Origin: Anisakis pegreffii
Taxonomy: Eukaryota; Nematoda; Chromadorea; Rhabditida; Anisakidae
Reading direction: 5' to 3'
Assembly: GCA_035041965.1 (NCBI GenBank)
Contig: JAPYMA010003053.1
Coordinates: 1 to 64,000, forward strand
DNA: 64,000 nucleotides
In this document: in pieces, positions 50,101-63,739 of the stretch
Layout: every line of letters begins with the position of its first letter
How positions within the stretch are numbered: position 1 is the stretch's first letter
Made by a program: the position numbers and the translations under genes
The notes under the pieces: model-generated
Databases searched by the model: none
Seen by the model: the letters and a program-made list of their open reading frames with translations, nothing else
Told to the model about the DNA's origin: nothing

Positions 50101-51263
50101 TACAAAGTGCGCTTTAGTAGTGTTCGTCGGAGCGCAATTGCTTGTACAGAGAGGGGGGGGATGGGAATGCCGACAAAAAAATCAAAATTGTTGAGGAATG
50201 GGGACTCCAACTTGCTCCCCGACGAATACTAAATTTTAGTTTCATTGTAATTTGTAACTGCTTCAACGAGTTCTGAAATACGTCTTTATTGCAAGTGTTG
50301 AATATAAACGCATTACTCGCTCTCAGTGCATTTTCTTTTTGAGGAAGCAAATTAGCACCAACTACGGTTCGAAAGAACAGCTCAGATGAAATTTCTGATT
50401 GGGACCGAAGCCGTTCGCCATCCGGCCCATCACCGAGGACAACACCGCGTCGAATCAGCTCAGTTGGATGTTCGTTTATCTCGCCATTGATTATTTTTCA
50501 TTGCGTCGAAAACACATCCAAGCATTTTCTGTGGATTATCATTCAACACTGTAATCATGTCAATATGTAATGAAATTCTTTGTCCTTCCAGGTACTCACG
50601 TTGTTATTCACGAATATTTTGCTGGTCCCGAAACTGCATTGTACTTAGGCGATCGCCTTCAGGTGGTTGATAATGGAGACCCGGACTGGCTTCACGGTTT
50701 CAAGGTTACACTAACGTTTCAATCAGTTTTCAATATCAGCTTTCAAACAGCTGAACTTCAGATGTTATTCGAAATGTGTTTGCGCTCAACGACTGGTATT
50801 TGCCGTTAAAAAATGAATATTTCTTATCGAAAGCAAGCAGCAAATAGTTCATTGAAGTTCACAATGAGAATGCAATAGAACAAATATTAGTGAGAGTCGA
50901 AGTCGTCAAAGGTTTCATGTAACATATTGACGCATTTATAGAGCAATGGTCGTTCGGATCGTCTAATCACATTCCCAAGCACTTGTGTAGCACTGGTACA
51001 GCCTGGTGAACAAACAATGTTACTGAGACAGAATGTACACATCGCTGAATCGAAGATGCGGCTTTATCGAGATCAGGTTCGTTGTCTCGAATGAGTTCTC
51101 ACTCACTACTAATGAGATGACGAACGATTTCAAGCAGTGATGTTTTGTGCAATTTCAGGTGGTATTCGCTCAACCTGATAGTCTCAAAGAGGGTCGTGTT
51201 CTAGTGCGCACTGAACGAAACGCTTTTGTTCATTGTCCACTGCAGTACTTAATGCTTGTTTGA
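44190..51263 (+). CDS. STAC-like protein with tandem SH3 modules
   Basis: Six exons join in phase to 480 codons: 44190-44973, 48948-49154, 49656-49751, 50592-50704, 50942-51076, 51159-51263. Exon 1 (261 codons) is a disordered Ser/Pro/His/Asn-rich region. Exon 2 has SSIDPVYLALKQATGRYG, the counterpart of the DPVYETLRYGTSLA motif after the C1 domain of vertebrate STAC. Then comes a KRPPKLHKQMKSLSLD linker. Exons 4-5 form a first SH3 (THVVIHEYFAG, YLGDRLQVVDNGDPDWLHG, FPSTCVALV) and exons 5-6 a second, shorter SH3-like unit ending HCPLQYLMLV. In animals STAC proteins bind voltage-gated calcium channels and tune excitability. I see no C1 exon in the 4-kb intron 44974-48947, where one would be expected. 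The ATG at 44190 follows ACAAA and an in-frame stop. Confidence 0.62.
47107..47165. mobile_element. Possible hAT-type transposon ends, back to back
   Basis: Within the large STAC-like intron, a GC-rich patch contains GGCACCCCCTG (reverse of CAGGGGGTGCC) and, about 17 bases later, CAGGGGTGCACAATGC. Both resemble the CAGGGGTG start of hAT terminal repeats, pointing away from each other. 47130-47146 is also an 8-base-stem palindrome around one base. No transposase is present. Confidence 0.25.
50118..50231. mobile_element. Small MITE-like element with TA-flanked terminal inverted repeats
   Basis: TAGTGTTCGTCGG (starts 50118) and CCGACGAATACTA (ends 50231) are inverted copies, 12 of 13 bases matching; pairing continues loosely inside (AGCGCAA against TTGCTCC). 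The TA at each end is what Tc1/mariner-type insertion leaves. The 114-base body contains a G run and has no coding capacity. It lies in the STAC-like intron between 49752 and 50591. Confidence 0.5.
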
Positions 51264-54200
51264 TGATGATGATGATGCATTTTGCACTGTTCATTAGAGT
51301 TCTCGATTATTTCACGTGTACATATGAATTTATTGTGATAGACTGGATGAATACTGCAAAGGAAGGTCTTTGCATGGGTACACGATGAGCTTTTAGCATT
51401 GAGTTGTTCTCGTGAAGTATTCTCATCGTGACAATGCTTCAATCCTCTGAAGGGTTATAGCGAATCTGTTTTTTATGCTTACCGATTCATTCAATACAGC
51501 TCAATTTCGCCATTCAGTTTAGGCGAATAAAGGATTACAGTTCGAGTTGGATAACTTCATTTTTGGTGTGGATAATTTCCGCCTGTTCATTTCTTCATTT
51601 CAGACTATTTCTATTTTCCATCCTTCCTCAATAATTTCTCAAAAATGTTTTCATTAGGTCTACCAGTGGGTCACATTTTGGTGATTACCGTTGCCAGTGA
51701 ACAATCGCTGACTTCAAAGAAAACTTCTGTCTTAACACGAAATTCCTTAGTCAATTAGCACCGTTATTCGCGTTTTGATGAGTTGTCAGATGCGTTTTAT
51801 TATTGTTTCAACTTCATTCGATTTTATTTCTGTGAAGTAATTGTTTCTGAAACGTCATCGTAATCACTACTATAATATCATGTAAATAATATCATTAACC
51901 ATTTCATTGTTCTCTATTTTAAAAGTTATTCCTTTTGCATACAATATGGACTGTTTTCAATAAATTTGTTTGATTTGCGCATTCAGATGATCTCACATCG
52001 ATCGTTCACAAAAGCAAAACACCGTCATTCCATGCAAGTATCCGTTCTTGATGAATCGCAGATTGTTCTGCTGCAACATTCAATATAAACGTTAAAAAAG
52101 TCGCTCATCTCCTTCGCTTGCTAACGAACGTAAGGAAGTCGCAGTTGAGTATCAGAAATCATCATAATTATGTGCAATTAACATTCATTAGGAGAATATA
52201 TCATTGCCGACACTTACCGGTTGATTTGTGAATGTGTTTTAACCGTTTTATCTTCATCATCAATTTTCGAACAATATTTCTATGAAGTGACGACTGTTTG
52301 TTAACGAACATCATAATCACTGTAACTAAACCAATTTATCATCATGACGAAACCTGCATTCTTCAATTTCTTGTTTTCTCGTTCAAATGTCAAAATTTAC
52401 GATCACCTCAGCGTGAGAGTCACATCAATGAACGAACGGCGTGTTTTGCTGTAGGTATGATAAAAATAAGTGGCTTATTTATGATCAAAGAAATGCAAAG
52501 ATTGCGCTCGAAGGAAACTCCAGTATATTTTCTCATTCTGATGCAATACTATTACGACAGTGCGTGTGCTCGCCACTGATAAAATTTGGTGTGTTTGCGT
52601 AAGGTGCATTCCCGTTGGAGAATTCAGCTGACATGAGATAAGAAGATAAACACAAGCAGAACTCAAATTGTAAGATTGCACTTTAGCACTGAAGCGCTTT
52701 GCATACGAATCCAGGAACTAATTTTGAGTTACGACCAATATAATTCCGCTGCAAATTCATTCGGTTATAGATCAATTGGAAGCGATCGTAGGTACATAAC
52801 AAACGACTCATTGAATGATGATGGAGACAATGAAATGAGATTAATTACCGAGTTTGCCTTGATCCACTTCAACAAAATTCAATTCTCATCCACAACACCT
52901 GTTCAATAGGCGTACAATTCGATGGTCAGCGTCATTTCCTTGAAGCAGCTCAGCAGAACATGCGCAACTTCAAGTGCTTTCCGTTTTCAGTTCATTCACA
53001 AAAGAAACAAACAACTACCTATACATAATCAGTGTGACAAACGCTCCCCTCAATCAATACTACGGCATCATTTGATTAAAATTTGATTAATCATTGTGTA
53101 CGTTTCAACTTCGCACGATGCGTCCATCCATCCATCATGCATCATTAGCTAATCGATCAGTTTCGATTTCTCATTTTCATTTCTTGTCAAGTCTACTCTT
53201 TTTTAGAGCAAATCGAATGCCATTCATTCCGTCTGCTTCCGGTTTTGGAAAGGAAATATTACTTTGGGTTAGGTTGGAATATTTATGACATTGCACTGAC
53301 TGTTTACAGAGTTCAATCACAAAAAAGACCACCGCTCATAATCGAAGCAATTCAACGAAGCAATTAAGGTGATGACGACTGTCGACTAGTCCTCATGTAG
53401 CGACAACGATCCTTTCAATGCTAAACAAATGTTGAACGTGAATAACTCCGAATACGGTTGTTGTCATATGCCGTGTTGTTATTGTATACGATGGCACCGT
53501 ATCACCTACACTAGATGATTCACACATTTCATGAAACAACCTCAATAATCAAAATATTTACTCACACGAGTAGTCTCGTTCTTTTACTGATCATACGATA
53601 CTGCCACAATCTCAATTGCAATTGTCAGTCACAAATTTTTGTTCGAAACATCAACACGTACGTGAATTGACTACCGCTTGATGTGTCAAAAGAGCGGTGA
53701 CTCGTGACATTCCTTTCCTTATCAGGGCTCTAACCATTCCGATCGCGGTTCAATCGATTGATTAATTGTTTCATCGACATTGCATCATCACTATCGGCAA
53801 CATTGCTGTCATCAACATTCAACCATTATCAATCTCTGTCGGATGAATTCTTTCCAGTGATTTTTTAAACTTCTTTCTGATTTAAATAACTAACAATAAG
53901 CGCATTTCTGCATTCATGATCAATTCACTGTTGCTTTTATTTGCGCGTCGCATTCAATCAAACATCGCGTTGTGCTTATGCATTGATGATGAGCAGAATA
54001 CCGAACGAACGCTTTTTGTGCTCGATGAAAACTGAAGGTTTCCTTGAAAACGAACACATCATGAGATTTTTTACCGTTTGCGCTATCATGAGCAGTATGT
54101 TCCCTCAGCGGTTCGTCGACAACAACAGTTTTACTCTCAAAATTCTGGAATTTCATAATGCTTTGGGCAATGCTAAAAAGCAAGGGGTTGGTGAGTGATA

Positions 54201-54345
54201 TGTGAATTTGCTTTGAGATAGAAGTGCAAAGTGCATTGATTGCATGCTATCAAATTGCTTAGGTGGAGCTGTGGCAGCGTGTAAGTTTATGGAGACAGGA
54301 TCATCGTACAGGATCTTAAGTGATCATCATAGAGCAGCATTTCAG
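51264..54345. other. Intergenic region between the STAC-like and DEG/ENaC genes
   Basis: Contains the 3' flank of the STAC-like gene and the promoter side of the channel gene. Short frames (52298-52579, 53941-54198) have no motif or splice support. I see no further exon or RNA gene. Confidence 0.6.
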
Positions 54346-54357
54346 ATCACAAGGTAA
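54340..54357 (+). promoter_or_regulatory. Probable trans-splice acceptor and short 5' leader of the channel gene
   Basis: CATTTCAG ending at 54345 is followed by only 12 bases before the ATG at 54358. A TTTCAG acceptor with no upstream exon and a very short leader is the usual picture for spliced-leader addition in nematodes. Confidence 0.5.
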
Positions 54358-57300
54358 ATGTCGACGTCGACACGTTTCGTGCAAAACGGCCGTAATATGA
54401 CGACGCATCATCGCTTGCATGCAAGCGTCATCAGTGAGCATCTTCTTGAGATTCCAGTTGAGCAACTGAGACGTATCGCGCAAACGGAAGGGGTGAACTC
54501 AATCGAACGCGAAACCAAGCATTTTTCGTGTACGGCACTCGTTCTTCATTCACTCACCTATCATGAATCATGATTCACGTCTTGAACAAGTTAAAACGTG
54601 TACTTTTATCATGTGCACCTTGCAACTGTCAGCCATCACAAAACAATCAACCCAATCCAAAAAACTGCGGTGATCCATCAATTCACTCATGTAACATCAC
54701 CGATCAATCATAATCCATCAAAAATGATTCAACACTTTCGACTGTTTATCGATCCGAGTGTACCATTCACTGATAGCATCTCATTTTTTTTATCATCTAC
54801 TGAGTTTCACTTGATAATTCATTAGAGCGACAATTGTTTTTAGATAGCACCACACTCCACGGTCCGTTACGACTCTATCAAGGCAAAGGAATCGGTAAAT
54901 TATTCTGGGGCCTTGTAATGGCCGTTGCACTCGTCTTTCTTTCGTTGCAAGTGAACATATTGGTCGCGGATTTCTTATCTCGACCCACAACAACCTCGGT
55001 CACATTTGTCGCCAAAGATTCACTCACCCTACCGGCCGTCACAATCTGCAATTACAATCCGATCAAAAAGGCTTACGTTCGTTGTATGATTTTCTTCGAT
55101 ATCTTTTTGTACATACAACTTTCTCAATCTATACAAGCGTATCAATTTCGCAATGCTACTTATTTGACAAGTGCTCTGGATTATGAATGGCATAGTGATG
55201 GCTATGACAGCGAGACATCGTCGGATAAGAACAGAACTTTGTGCTTTAGAGCACTAACTTTCATCAAAAACGCCATTAATAAATTGTGATGAAATGTGTT
55301 CAGTGCTGATCATTCTCGTCAACATTGACGTTCCAGATCTGAATGAATCGAGCAGCGCCAAAGGCCTATTCACTGAAAACTTACTTCGTTATATGATAAT
55401 CGCATACACTCAAGTTGAAGACTTGTATCTGCATGCAGACAATGAATCGTTGAATTCGGGAAAAAGAGACTACGAAATATTCCAAAAAGCCTTCCTGGAA
55501 TATGATTTCAATATTGCTAACTTCTTCGCACATTCAGGGTCTGTACTTGCTCGTTATTGTTCAGTAGTTTATTCGAGTAGTTCACGGACTCAAGGGAAGG
55601 GGAAGGAGGATGAATGAATTTCCACGTCCAAGTATTTTTGCTAGTGGCAAGTATTTTCACTGGCTCTTTTAGTTTTTCCCAGCGTAATTCGTCGATTCGG
55701 ATTGCATACTTTATCTAGTGAAGATTTTCGTGCTCTAGTTTCCTTTAAAAAGAGAATTATCCCGTCCAAACCACTATATCGCCGATCACATCTCCTCATG
55801 ATGACTGACTTCAGTGTGATTCAAAACAAAAACAGATTCAACAGAGCCAATTGCAAGGTATCGATCGAAGATAGGAATGTTTTGCTGTGAGTCTCGATAT
55901 TTCAGTTTCACGTGTAACGAAATGCTGAAAGCGTGTACGTTAGGCGGTAACAATCTTGACTGTTGTGCAATGTCCAAGAAGATTCTCACCGATCTCGGTT
56001 GGTGTTACGCGTTCTCGGTGGAAGAGCACATCCTCAGACAAACCCTTCCGGGTGTCTTTAATGGGTCTGTTTATTAGACTGTCTTCAGCTGGTCCCACTT
56101 CAGCATGGCTCATTTGTTCGGCTTGACCGATTTGAAACGATCTATTTCCAGAACCAAATGTCTACGAGTAACATAGTGGGACTATGAGTTGGGAAACTGT
56201 AAAGTAAGATAATACGGTAGCGTTCAAGTTTTGAGACCAAACTGCAAATCATTCGATTACAAAATCACTTAATGTCGCTGTAAATTTTCGTTGGTCTCAT
56301 GAGACCAACGAAAATTTGATCACGGTAGTAGTTTGTATGACAGCTACGGTGTGCCTCAATCAAAAATATGCGTTAAATGCCTGGCACATGATTACAGTTC
56401 TTAGCACGGCATCTTTGTTTTCAGTCTTCAAGTGATACTGGATGCGGGATTAAATGAGACGATTACGATCAACTACAACAAAGGTATTTGTGTGACATAT
56501 GCTCTCTGCACTTGCTTTCATTTGTAGCATTATGCGCACGAATTGATCTCCTTGCGAGCAATCCGTTCTGTTCAGGTTTCTGATATCAGACCTTTCAATG
56601 TCTTTTTGCTGAGTACAAACTTCAGGGGGCGCAGTTCCTATGTTCTCGAATAATATTGAAAACGGTTTTCGAATCTATGTTCGAAACAGACATGAACTTG
56701 CATATTCATCTACACAAGCGCTCACCTTATCACCATCGTCACGTGCTTATGTAGCTCTCAACCTACAAAAGGTGCGTCACGATATGTTGAAAACATCTTT
56801 TTCTCGCAATTGTTTTTTATCCATTGAATGATTTTTTTGGTAGTGCCTCTTACGGAGCGTTTGATTTTGAGTGATAAATTGTTCCACGATTCAATCTTGC
56901 AAAATTTATGGAATTAATTCATTTTTTCTAATGCGGTCAAGTGATGTTAGCACGCCATTCGATTGCCAATAAAACTTTTTGTCCCAAAGGAGCTAATTGA
57001 CAATTACTGCTTGACGATTTAGGGCATTACCACTTAAGCTATCGCGCAGAAAGCATTGGTTTTGTGATGAAAAGGTATGCTCAAGATATTGCTGGAGTTG
57101 AGGTGACTGAGCGCTGGTTCATATCTTGTTATGGTTTTTAGTATAAACATAGTGGAAATATTGAGAATGAACGTGTGCTGTATGTGTTGTAGTTCCACTT
57201 CTTATCGCCAGAGATGTGGGGCAATTGCACGGATAACTGGCCTGAAGACTCACCGATCATGGCTTTTCACCTTCCGTACACCGCACAAAATTGTGCATCG

Positions 57301-60101
57301 TTGTGCCAACAGGTAACATTTTGTGCTCTTCACCGATACATTGTCGAAATTTTTACAGCTCGCTAACCGAAAAATTTATTGCTGCAGTAATATTCTAATT
57401 ATTGTTAAATTAACTTCATTTAGGTGTATTACGAACAGAAACTCAATTGTACACCAATGTTATACAGTGTGGTTGACGGTTTGTTACTTTTTCAATTGCT
57501 TGAAAATGTTTTGACAAAATTTCGATGCATCTAATAATGTATGTGTGAAGGCAGTAATGAATGAATTTTGATAAATGCTGCTCGGCAAGATGCAAGCTGA
57601 TATGCGTTCGGCCGACGACAACTGAAGCGTTTGTGATGTTTTGAAGTGATTTTCAGATAAGTTACCCACATGTACACCAAGCGAATTGCATGAATTTATG
57701 CTTGAAGGTAAGCATCAGTTCAGAACATTGTCTGAAATTCTGAAATTCAATTCGACAGGTGAATTCAATCGTGAAGACGGTCATATTTTGATTTGTTCTT
57801 CAACTCTGTCAAATCTTTACTGTCAACTCAACTCTGTCGAATTTCATTTCTTAATCTCTTTCCTACATTTTTCATTCGTTTATCAATTTTCGTAAATCCT
57901 CTTCGAATGTTTCACCACATAAAGAATATAGTCTAGTGTAAGCGTATTAAATTAAAATTGTGCATGGTCTCTGAAAGTGGATAAATATTCTAGATGGTAC
58001 TCTTCTTTCACCTGCAAATTGTTTTGGTCCTTTTGAGAAAATTCGAAGCTTATAATGGGAGAATTATTTGCAATTCGTCAAGATTTGCATTCTTTTACAA
58101 GGAATTGTCATAGCGTTGTATAGCAGGATTACACAAGTTGTATACCAGATGAATTTCATTAGGGATTACGCAAGCGATGAAGATGTTCTAAGTGAAGGCG
58201 TTATTTACTGAATGAATTGGCGAACAAGTAAGTAGCCACTGCCAATAACGTACCAAGACGATGATGCTTTTCACAAGCATAACATTTTAGTTATGGATCG
58301 TTCAAACGATATCACCGGACCGGAGTGTGAAGATAACATCTGTCCAACAAAGTGTATTACCTACCAATATCATACATCGATTTCCTACGGTCAAGGATTC
58401 TCAAAAAGCGCACTGAATTGGTTCTATCACAGAAACTCGAATTGGACAGCTGAACGAGTCCAGTAGGTGGCACTTGTAGTGATCGATCTCTTGCGAAAGC
58501 TGCTACCATATTGAGCGTTCTTGGAAAGAATGTTCACAAAATTACTAAAATTTTTGAACTGTCTCGAAATAATGCCAATACCTAATCAGCAAAAGCTACG
58601 AGCAGATGATCATTACCGTGTTGGTTCAGTTGACAAGGTGGCTTCGTGTTCTGACTCGTTGAAATTATTTCAGGAAGAACTTCGCAGTGCTGAATGTCTT
58701 CTATCGAGAAATGTCCTATATATTCAACGATCAGGTGCAGTCAACCACATTGGTGCATGTACTAAGTAAGTAAGGTAGAGATGAATCAGTTGAATTCTTG
58801 TTTCACTTTGTTCCACCTGTACGTGGAGATATGATGCAGTCAGTGTAATTGTTACTCGCACTGTTGCTGTTCACTTGAAGTTCTTCAGCGGCGTTTTTTT
58901 TGCCGTGAAACAAGAGTTGTTCAGGTAATATTGGTGGTAATATGGGTATGTTCTTTGGTGCGAGTGTTATTACAATAATTGAATTGGTGATTTATTTTGC
59001 GAAGATGTTTTGGATTGGTCTGTCCAGAAAACGGAGGGAGTATATGGCTGTTAAGAAGAAGAACGAATTGGATCGCGAGCATCGACTCAGAGCCGTTCTC
59101 GAGACTGCTGCAGCCAACACCACAACACCACAAGTTAGTTGGTTGCGTGTGTGGGCAAAATGATCTTCATTCTCCAATTGAGTGCAAAAGGTGTGCTCAT
59201 CGCAGATCTGAAGATATCATGCAGATCTGATAAGCATTCATACATCATCTATCGGCAAAGTTGACGCAAACAGCGCTGCAGTGCATCATTCTATGCACTG
59301 AATGTGAATGATCAACTTTCCTCTTTGCTAGCATGAATTTACATAAGGTGGCATTAATACTTTAAAATTTTAGTTTGGCGCAAATTCAGCGTACGGTAAT
59401 GAAGCGTACGGCTCGGATAGCGATCTCAATAAGAAACCAATATTCGCCATCGATGAAATGCATGAGGCAAGCAGTGATTCGGTTAGTTTCAAATCTATTT
59501 TTGAGTTTGCAGTAACCAGTTTTTGGGTTTCTGATTAAACTCCCAAAGATCAATCTGGTTCTGTGACTGACCAGATCAATGGACAATGTGTGTGCACAAC
59601 GCATATTGACGATTTCAGGACGATGACGATACACTGAATGTACGTGTAATGCGTAAAAACGCTTGTGTACCTCCTCATAACGTGAGCTTTTCATTTTAGA
59701 GCTGTGTGCTTTTGTAACTTTCTCAACGTGATTAGTTTACTCTTTTGTGTTCTGCCACAGAAAACATAAGCAAGATTTGAAATGAACAACTCGTAGGCTT
59801 GTTGCCGAAAACGAGCAATTTGAATGATGACAGTATTCGCTTTGTTAGAGCATAATGTTAATAAACTGTACTTCACTACTAGATGGCATAGTCATTCGCT
59901 TAGAGATGGTCACCGAATGAATATTTTCAGATCACCACGCGTGGTAGGCTATTGGCCAGCGATAAATATTACAATTCTCAAATTGATCCGCAAAGTTTGG
60001 GTCATTACTACATGGATGACGTTGAGGTGATTGCACACACTGAACAGCAATCAACCGATGAGACAAGCAACACTCATGAAAAATCGCAATCGACTTCTTG
60101 A
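54358..60101 (+). CDS. DEG/ENaC family (acid-sensing type) sodium channel subunit
   Basis: Exons: 54358-54529, 54844-about 55195 (a 57-base in-frame intron 55081-55137 is possible), 55337-55538, 55683-55737, about 55892-56064, 56425-56483, 56626-56771, 57214-57312, 57424-57478, 57657-57707, 58291-58462, 58674-58765, 58925-59133, 59374-59481, 59619-59681, 59931-60101; roughly 700 residues. The cytosolic N-terminus has the family motif HFSYSTTLHGPLRLY with the conserved His-Gly, then TM1 (LFWGLVMAVALVFLSLQVNI), LPAVTICNYNP, extracellular cysteines (FTCNEMLKACTLGGNNLDCC, WGNCTDNWPED, CASLC, CEDNICPTKC), NFAVLNVFYREMSYIF, and pore/TM2 NIGGNMGMFFGASVITIIE with the GAS filter. The acidic tail (DSDLNKK, DDDD) is cytosolic. 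Family role: trimeric amiloride-sensitive cation channels gated by protons, peptides or force. The joins around 55081-55337 and 55738-55892 are uncertain. Confidence 0.85.
56282..56317. repeat. Perfect 36-base palindrome in a channel-gene intron
   Basis: AAATTTTCGTTGGTCTCA (56282-56299) is followed with no gap by its exact reverse complement. The motif GAGACCAA also occurs about 40 bases upstream. It lies in the intron 56065-56424. Confidence 0.9.
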
Positions 60102-63100
60102 ATTTTCTATCCGCGAATTTTGTATTTGTTCGAACTCATTGAGCATTAATATTGCATAATTTTTTGAGCCTTTTTGATAAGATTTCTTGATGGATAACAT
60201 TCAGCTTGATCTGAACCTAGGAAAGTTAATTCTCAATGAGAGATGACCATTGTGCCTCATACACTGCTACCGTGATGAGCAACGTCCGAGAGCAAGAACT
60301 AGTGTGTTTCATTCCCGGGCAGTTGTCTCCTTCGAATTTTCTGCTTTGGATCTTCTCAGCTGCGATGACGAATTATTTCCCGTAAGGATCTCCGCGCTGT
60401 TAATCCCTTAATTATCCCCGCCAATTTGGTGAAGTTCCTCTCCTTCCCTCGGTTTCATCATCCTTGGAGTCACCTTCCCCCCCCCTCTCAAATCCTCCTC
60501 CACTTCATCAAAAAGCTGCTCTCCGACGGAATCCAGCAGAAATAATTATGAATGATAATTTATTTGCCTTCAATAATAACTGTATTATATTGGTTCATGT
60601 TTATAGTGTATTCTGAAGTGTTTATAGAATTACTCACCTCTGTGATCTTTATTTAGTTAGCAAATTCAGGCAAACTAAATAAACTGTTTCATTTATTCAA
60701 AAGGCTCACAATAGTGTAGCACCGAACAAATACATTGCAATACTCCAGTCGGTGTTCTCTGCTGAATGAAACTCTCAATTATTAGGGGGACTGATTTTGA
60801 TGAACAATCGTAAAAGTTTCATTCATAAACATTTTACCAATCATATTTTCCAAAACATTATTTTGGTTGAATGCACTCACTGTTTTGACGTTTCTAATGA
60901 ATAAACCACGTATGTCATTGTAATGACAACAAATAGGCAGTTGTTTCATCCGCAATCCACACTTATCAGCAGATATTGAAGTTTATTTTGATGAGAACAT
61001 CGAAAGAAACGACAAGTTGCAATTTTTTCAGCTTGAATCAAAGAAACAACTTGAATAGTGTAAATATTTTTCAGTGTTATACAGCTTCTAAATGACTACT
61101 GTGTGACCAGACCTGCCCGCCGTATCGCTTTATGCAGCCTTTTGGATCCGGATAACATCCTCGTGGACCAGCGATTAAACTGGTACATGAGCTTCATTCG
61201 CCCTCTTCTTATCCTACTAATGATAATTTCTTGGCAGTTTGATCGCAAAAAGTTTCATCGACTAAAATTTAAAAAGTCTAGAGATTGCTTTCATTTGTTA
61301 CCGTAATGTTACAGTTTCTAAGCTGTTCTGAAATGGTGTATATTTTTTTGCGAGTGAGAGTGTGTGCGGTGTGATTTTGTGTTGTGCTACTGATAATAAA
61401 TGATTATCAAAACATTATTTTTTCGTTGAGATGTAAATGTGCATTCCTAAGGTGCCTTTCCCTAGTGAATTCCGTTCTATTTTCAAGGTTCTATTTTTAG
61501 CGATTAACTGATAAGCGAAGTGAAGTGCATTTGATCGCTTTGAGTCTTTGACACACCAGCTGTACACGGCCTCCACATTCAATGATCATAACTTTGCTAT
61601 GGTCGATTTTTCAATTCAATTGCTGGCTGATGATGCTTTTATTGTCTCGATGATGTACTTGAAATGCGCGTATCGTATTACCGCATTGTTACATGTTAAG
61701 TGTGAAGTTTATTTGATACTTCTCGAAGTTCGGTGTACTTATGCCAGAGCATGAATGCGACAATAACAATAAGTTTCCGCACTTCATTTCACCTTTACGT
61801 TTCCAATCAGTGCATATCAAGCGTTACCGTGAGTTTTCATCTGAATCATTTCGCGAGCGTTCAAGGACGTTTCTTAAACTTTTCTCTCTGAGCAATTGGC
61901 CGCCATCGTTTAAAAGTTCAAAAGCAGTTTCAAGTCTTGCTATAGGTATCAGCTCTCAGTATGGAGTATTGTTTACAGTAATGAAAGTTTTGAACAGCGA
62001 CAAATGAAAAGTGAAGTGATGAATTATTTGGGGATGTTATTCATCTATTTCTTCCAAACAAACCACATCGGATGATGTGATGAGAATGTAACCGAATCAG
62101 CACAATTAATTCATGATAAGAGTGTAAATAAGAGGAATTATGAGATAAGGCTCACGGTGCTTTAATGCCAATAAACTGAGAATTTGAATAAACAATCATA
62201 AAATGGAACTGAATTTCAACGACACAAATCGCATCACTTACTACTTTTAGAGTGCTTTCCATTGTTGTTTGACGTCCAACTTGGAATCGCTATCGTTTTT
62301 GTACTTTTTTGTAAACTGTTATGTCGATCGACTGTGTAACTGTGCTGAATTCTTTTTTTTTACAACAAAATGTTACAAATACGTCCTGGCACAGCGATTT
62401 GCCATCTTCATAGATTGCAGTCATCCTTAGATAGCAGACGACTTGGACATTTCCGGTATCATAACGAAAATAAAGAATAATCCAGTTTTTTCGTTTCTAT
62501 CTTTGCTCATCAATTCGCTAGTGGATTCCATTAGTCGGCTTTTTTCCACACTGGAAATACTAACGGTAGGGAAATGTTCCACGAGTGATTACACTTCAGA
62601 CAGTGTCTATTGCATCGTGAATGAAATGTTGCGTGAGATACTTTTGGAATTCACGTGATCGATTCAAAATGTTTTGATGAGTTGACATCCAACGATATGG
62701 GTAGTAATAATAGTGCTATGAAATTTTGAATGCTGTGAAAAAAAGTTTCGTTTTAGTTCCGAAAAAACAGCTGTTTACTTGAGAAATCATTAGGGTCACA
62801 TTCAGTTTGATCGAGAGATCAACCCAAACAAGTTTAATAATCAAGTGCATCACATTTAACTTACTATTTGCTCATGACACAATAAAGGCATTCATTTCAA
62901 ACTGTACGAACGGAAACTTTTGAATAGACAGTTTACGTTTTTTAAGGTTTGTGTCTCTTGCTTTTTAATGTTTTTAATGTGCGTATCTTTTTGATGCTTT
63001 AAAACGCGATTTTTTGATGGAGTACTTCTTATGGTACCAATATGCTCATGCGTCTTGCATTCGCGTAATTTAAATGTGGCTCTAAAGCTTACCCAAAGAT

Positions 63101-63739
63101 TGATGATTCTCTTTTAACTGAGCCTGTTGAACCTGTTTAAGTCGATCATCAAGTGGGCAACCCGTCACTATCTTTTTATTGCCACCTTCATTTTCAAATT
63201 CTTCCGCATTGCAATCACCCACCCCGCATACTTTTGATGATTCATGGTAGGGTTGCCCCTCCTTTCCATCGCATTCATCTCCAACGTTCCCAAGCATCAA
63301 AGTACGTTATGCGTTATATTTGCATTTGCTTTCCTTCAGAAAAAAACGAATTTGTTAAGTGATTAATGAGAAATTTTATTGAAGACAAATTTTCATATTC
63401 TATTGGTGTGAAAGTTATTATTGCAATAAATCAATGTTATATGGACAATATAATCTCAAAACAAGTTTATCATTACATCGAACAATCCTTCATACCTGAA
63501 TAATGCAATACCGTGTAATTTGAATGCATTTTTCTATCAAACGAACAGAAACCGAACGTTTCTTCTTCGTCTCAATCGCATTCACTTTTTCAACTAAAAA
63601 TTGCTCGTCGCGTTTCAGAGGATCATTACATTTTTAATTTTAAGCGAAGTCAACGATCTAGAATGAAAGAGAACTGCTTTAAAAATGCACTTTTTGACAG
63701 CAATGACTGAAAGTGTTCCAATATCGGCCCAAATCACAG
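60102..63739. other. Non-coding stretch downstream of the channel gene
   Basis: AT-rich, with two patches of different composition: 60240-60540 (C/T-rich, with a CCCCCCCCC run) and 61100-61220, which opens a frame richer in Arg, Leu and Pro (LDPDNILVDQRLNWYMSFIR) but without usable splice sites or a recognised family. I see no gene that I can support. Confidence 0.55.
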
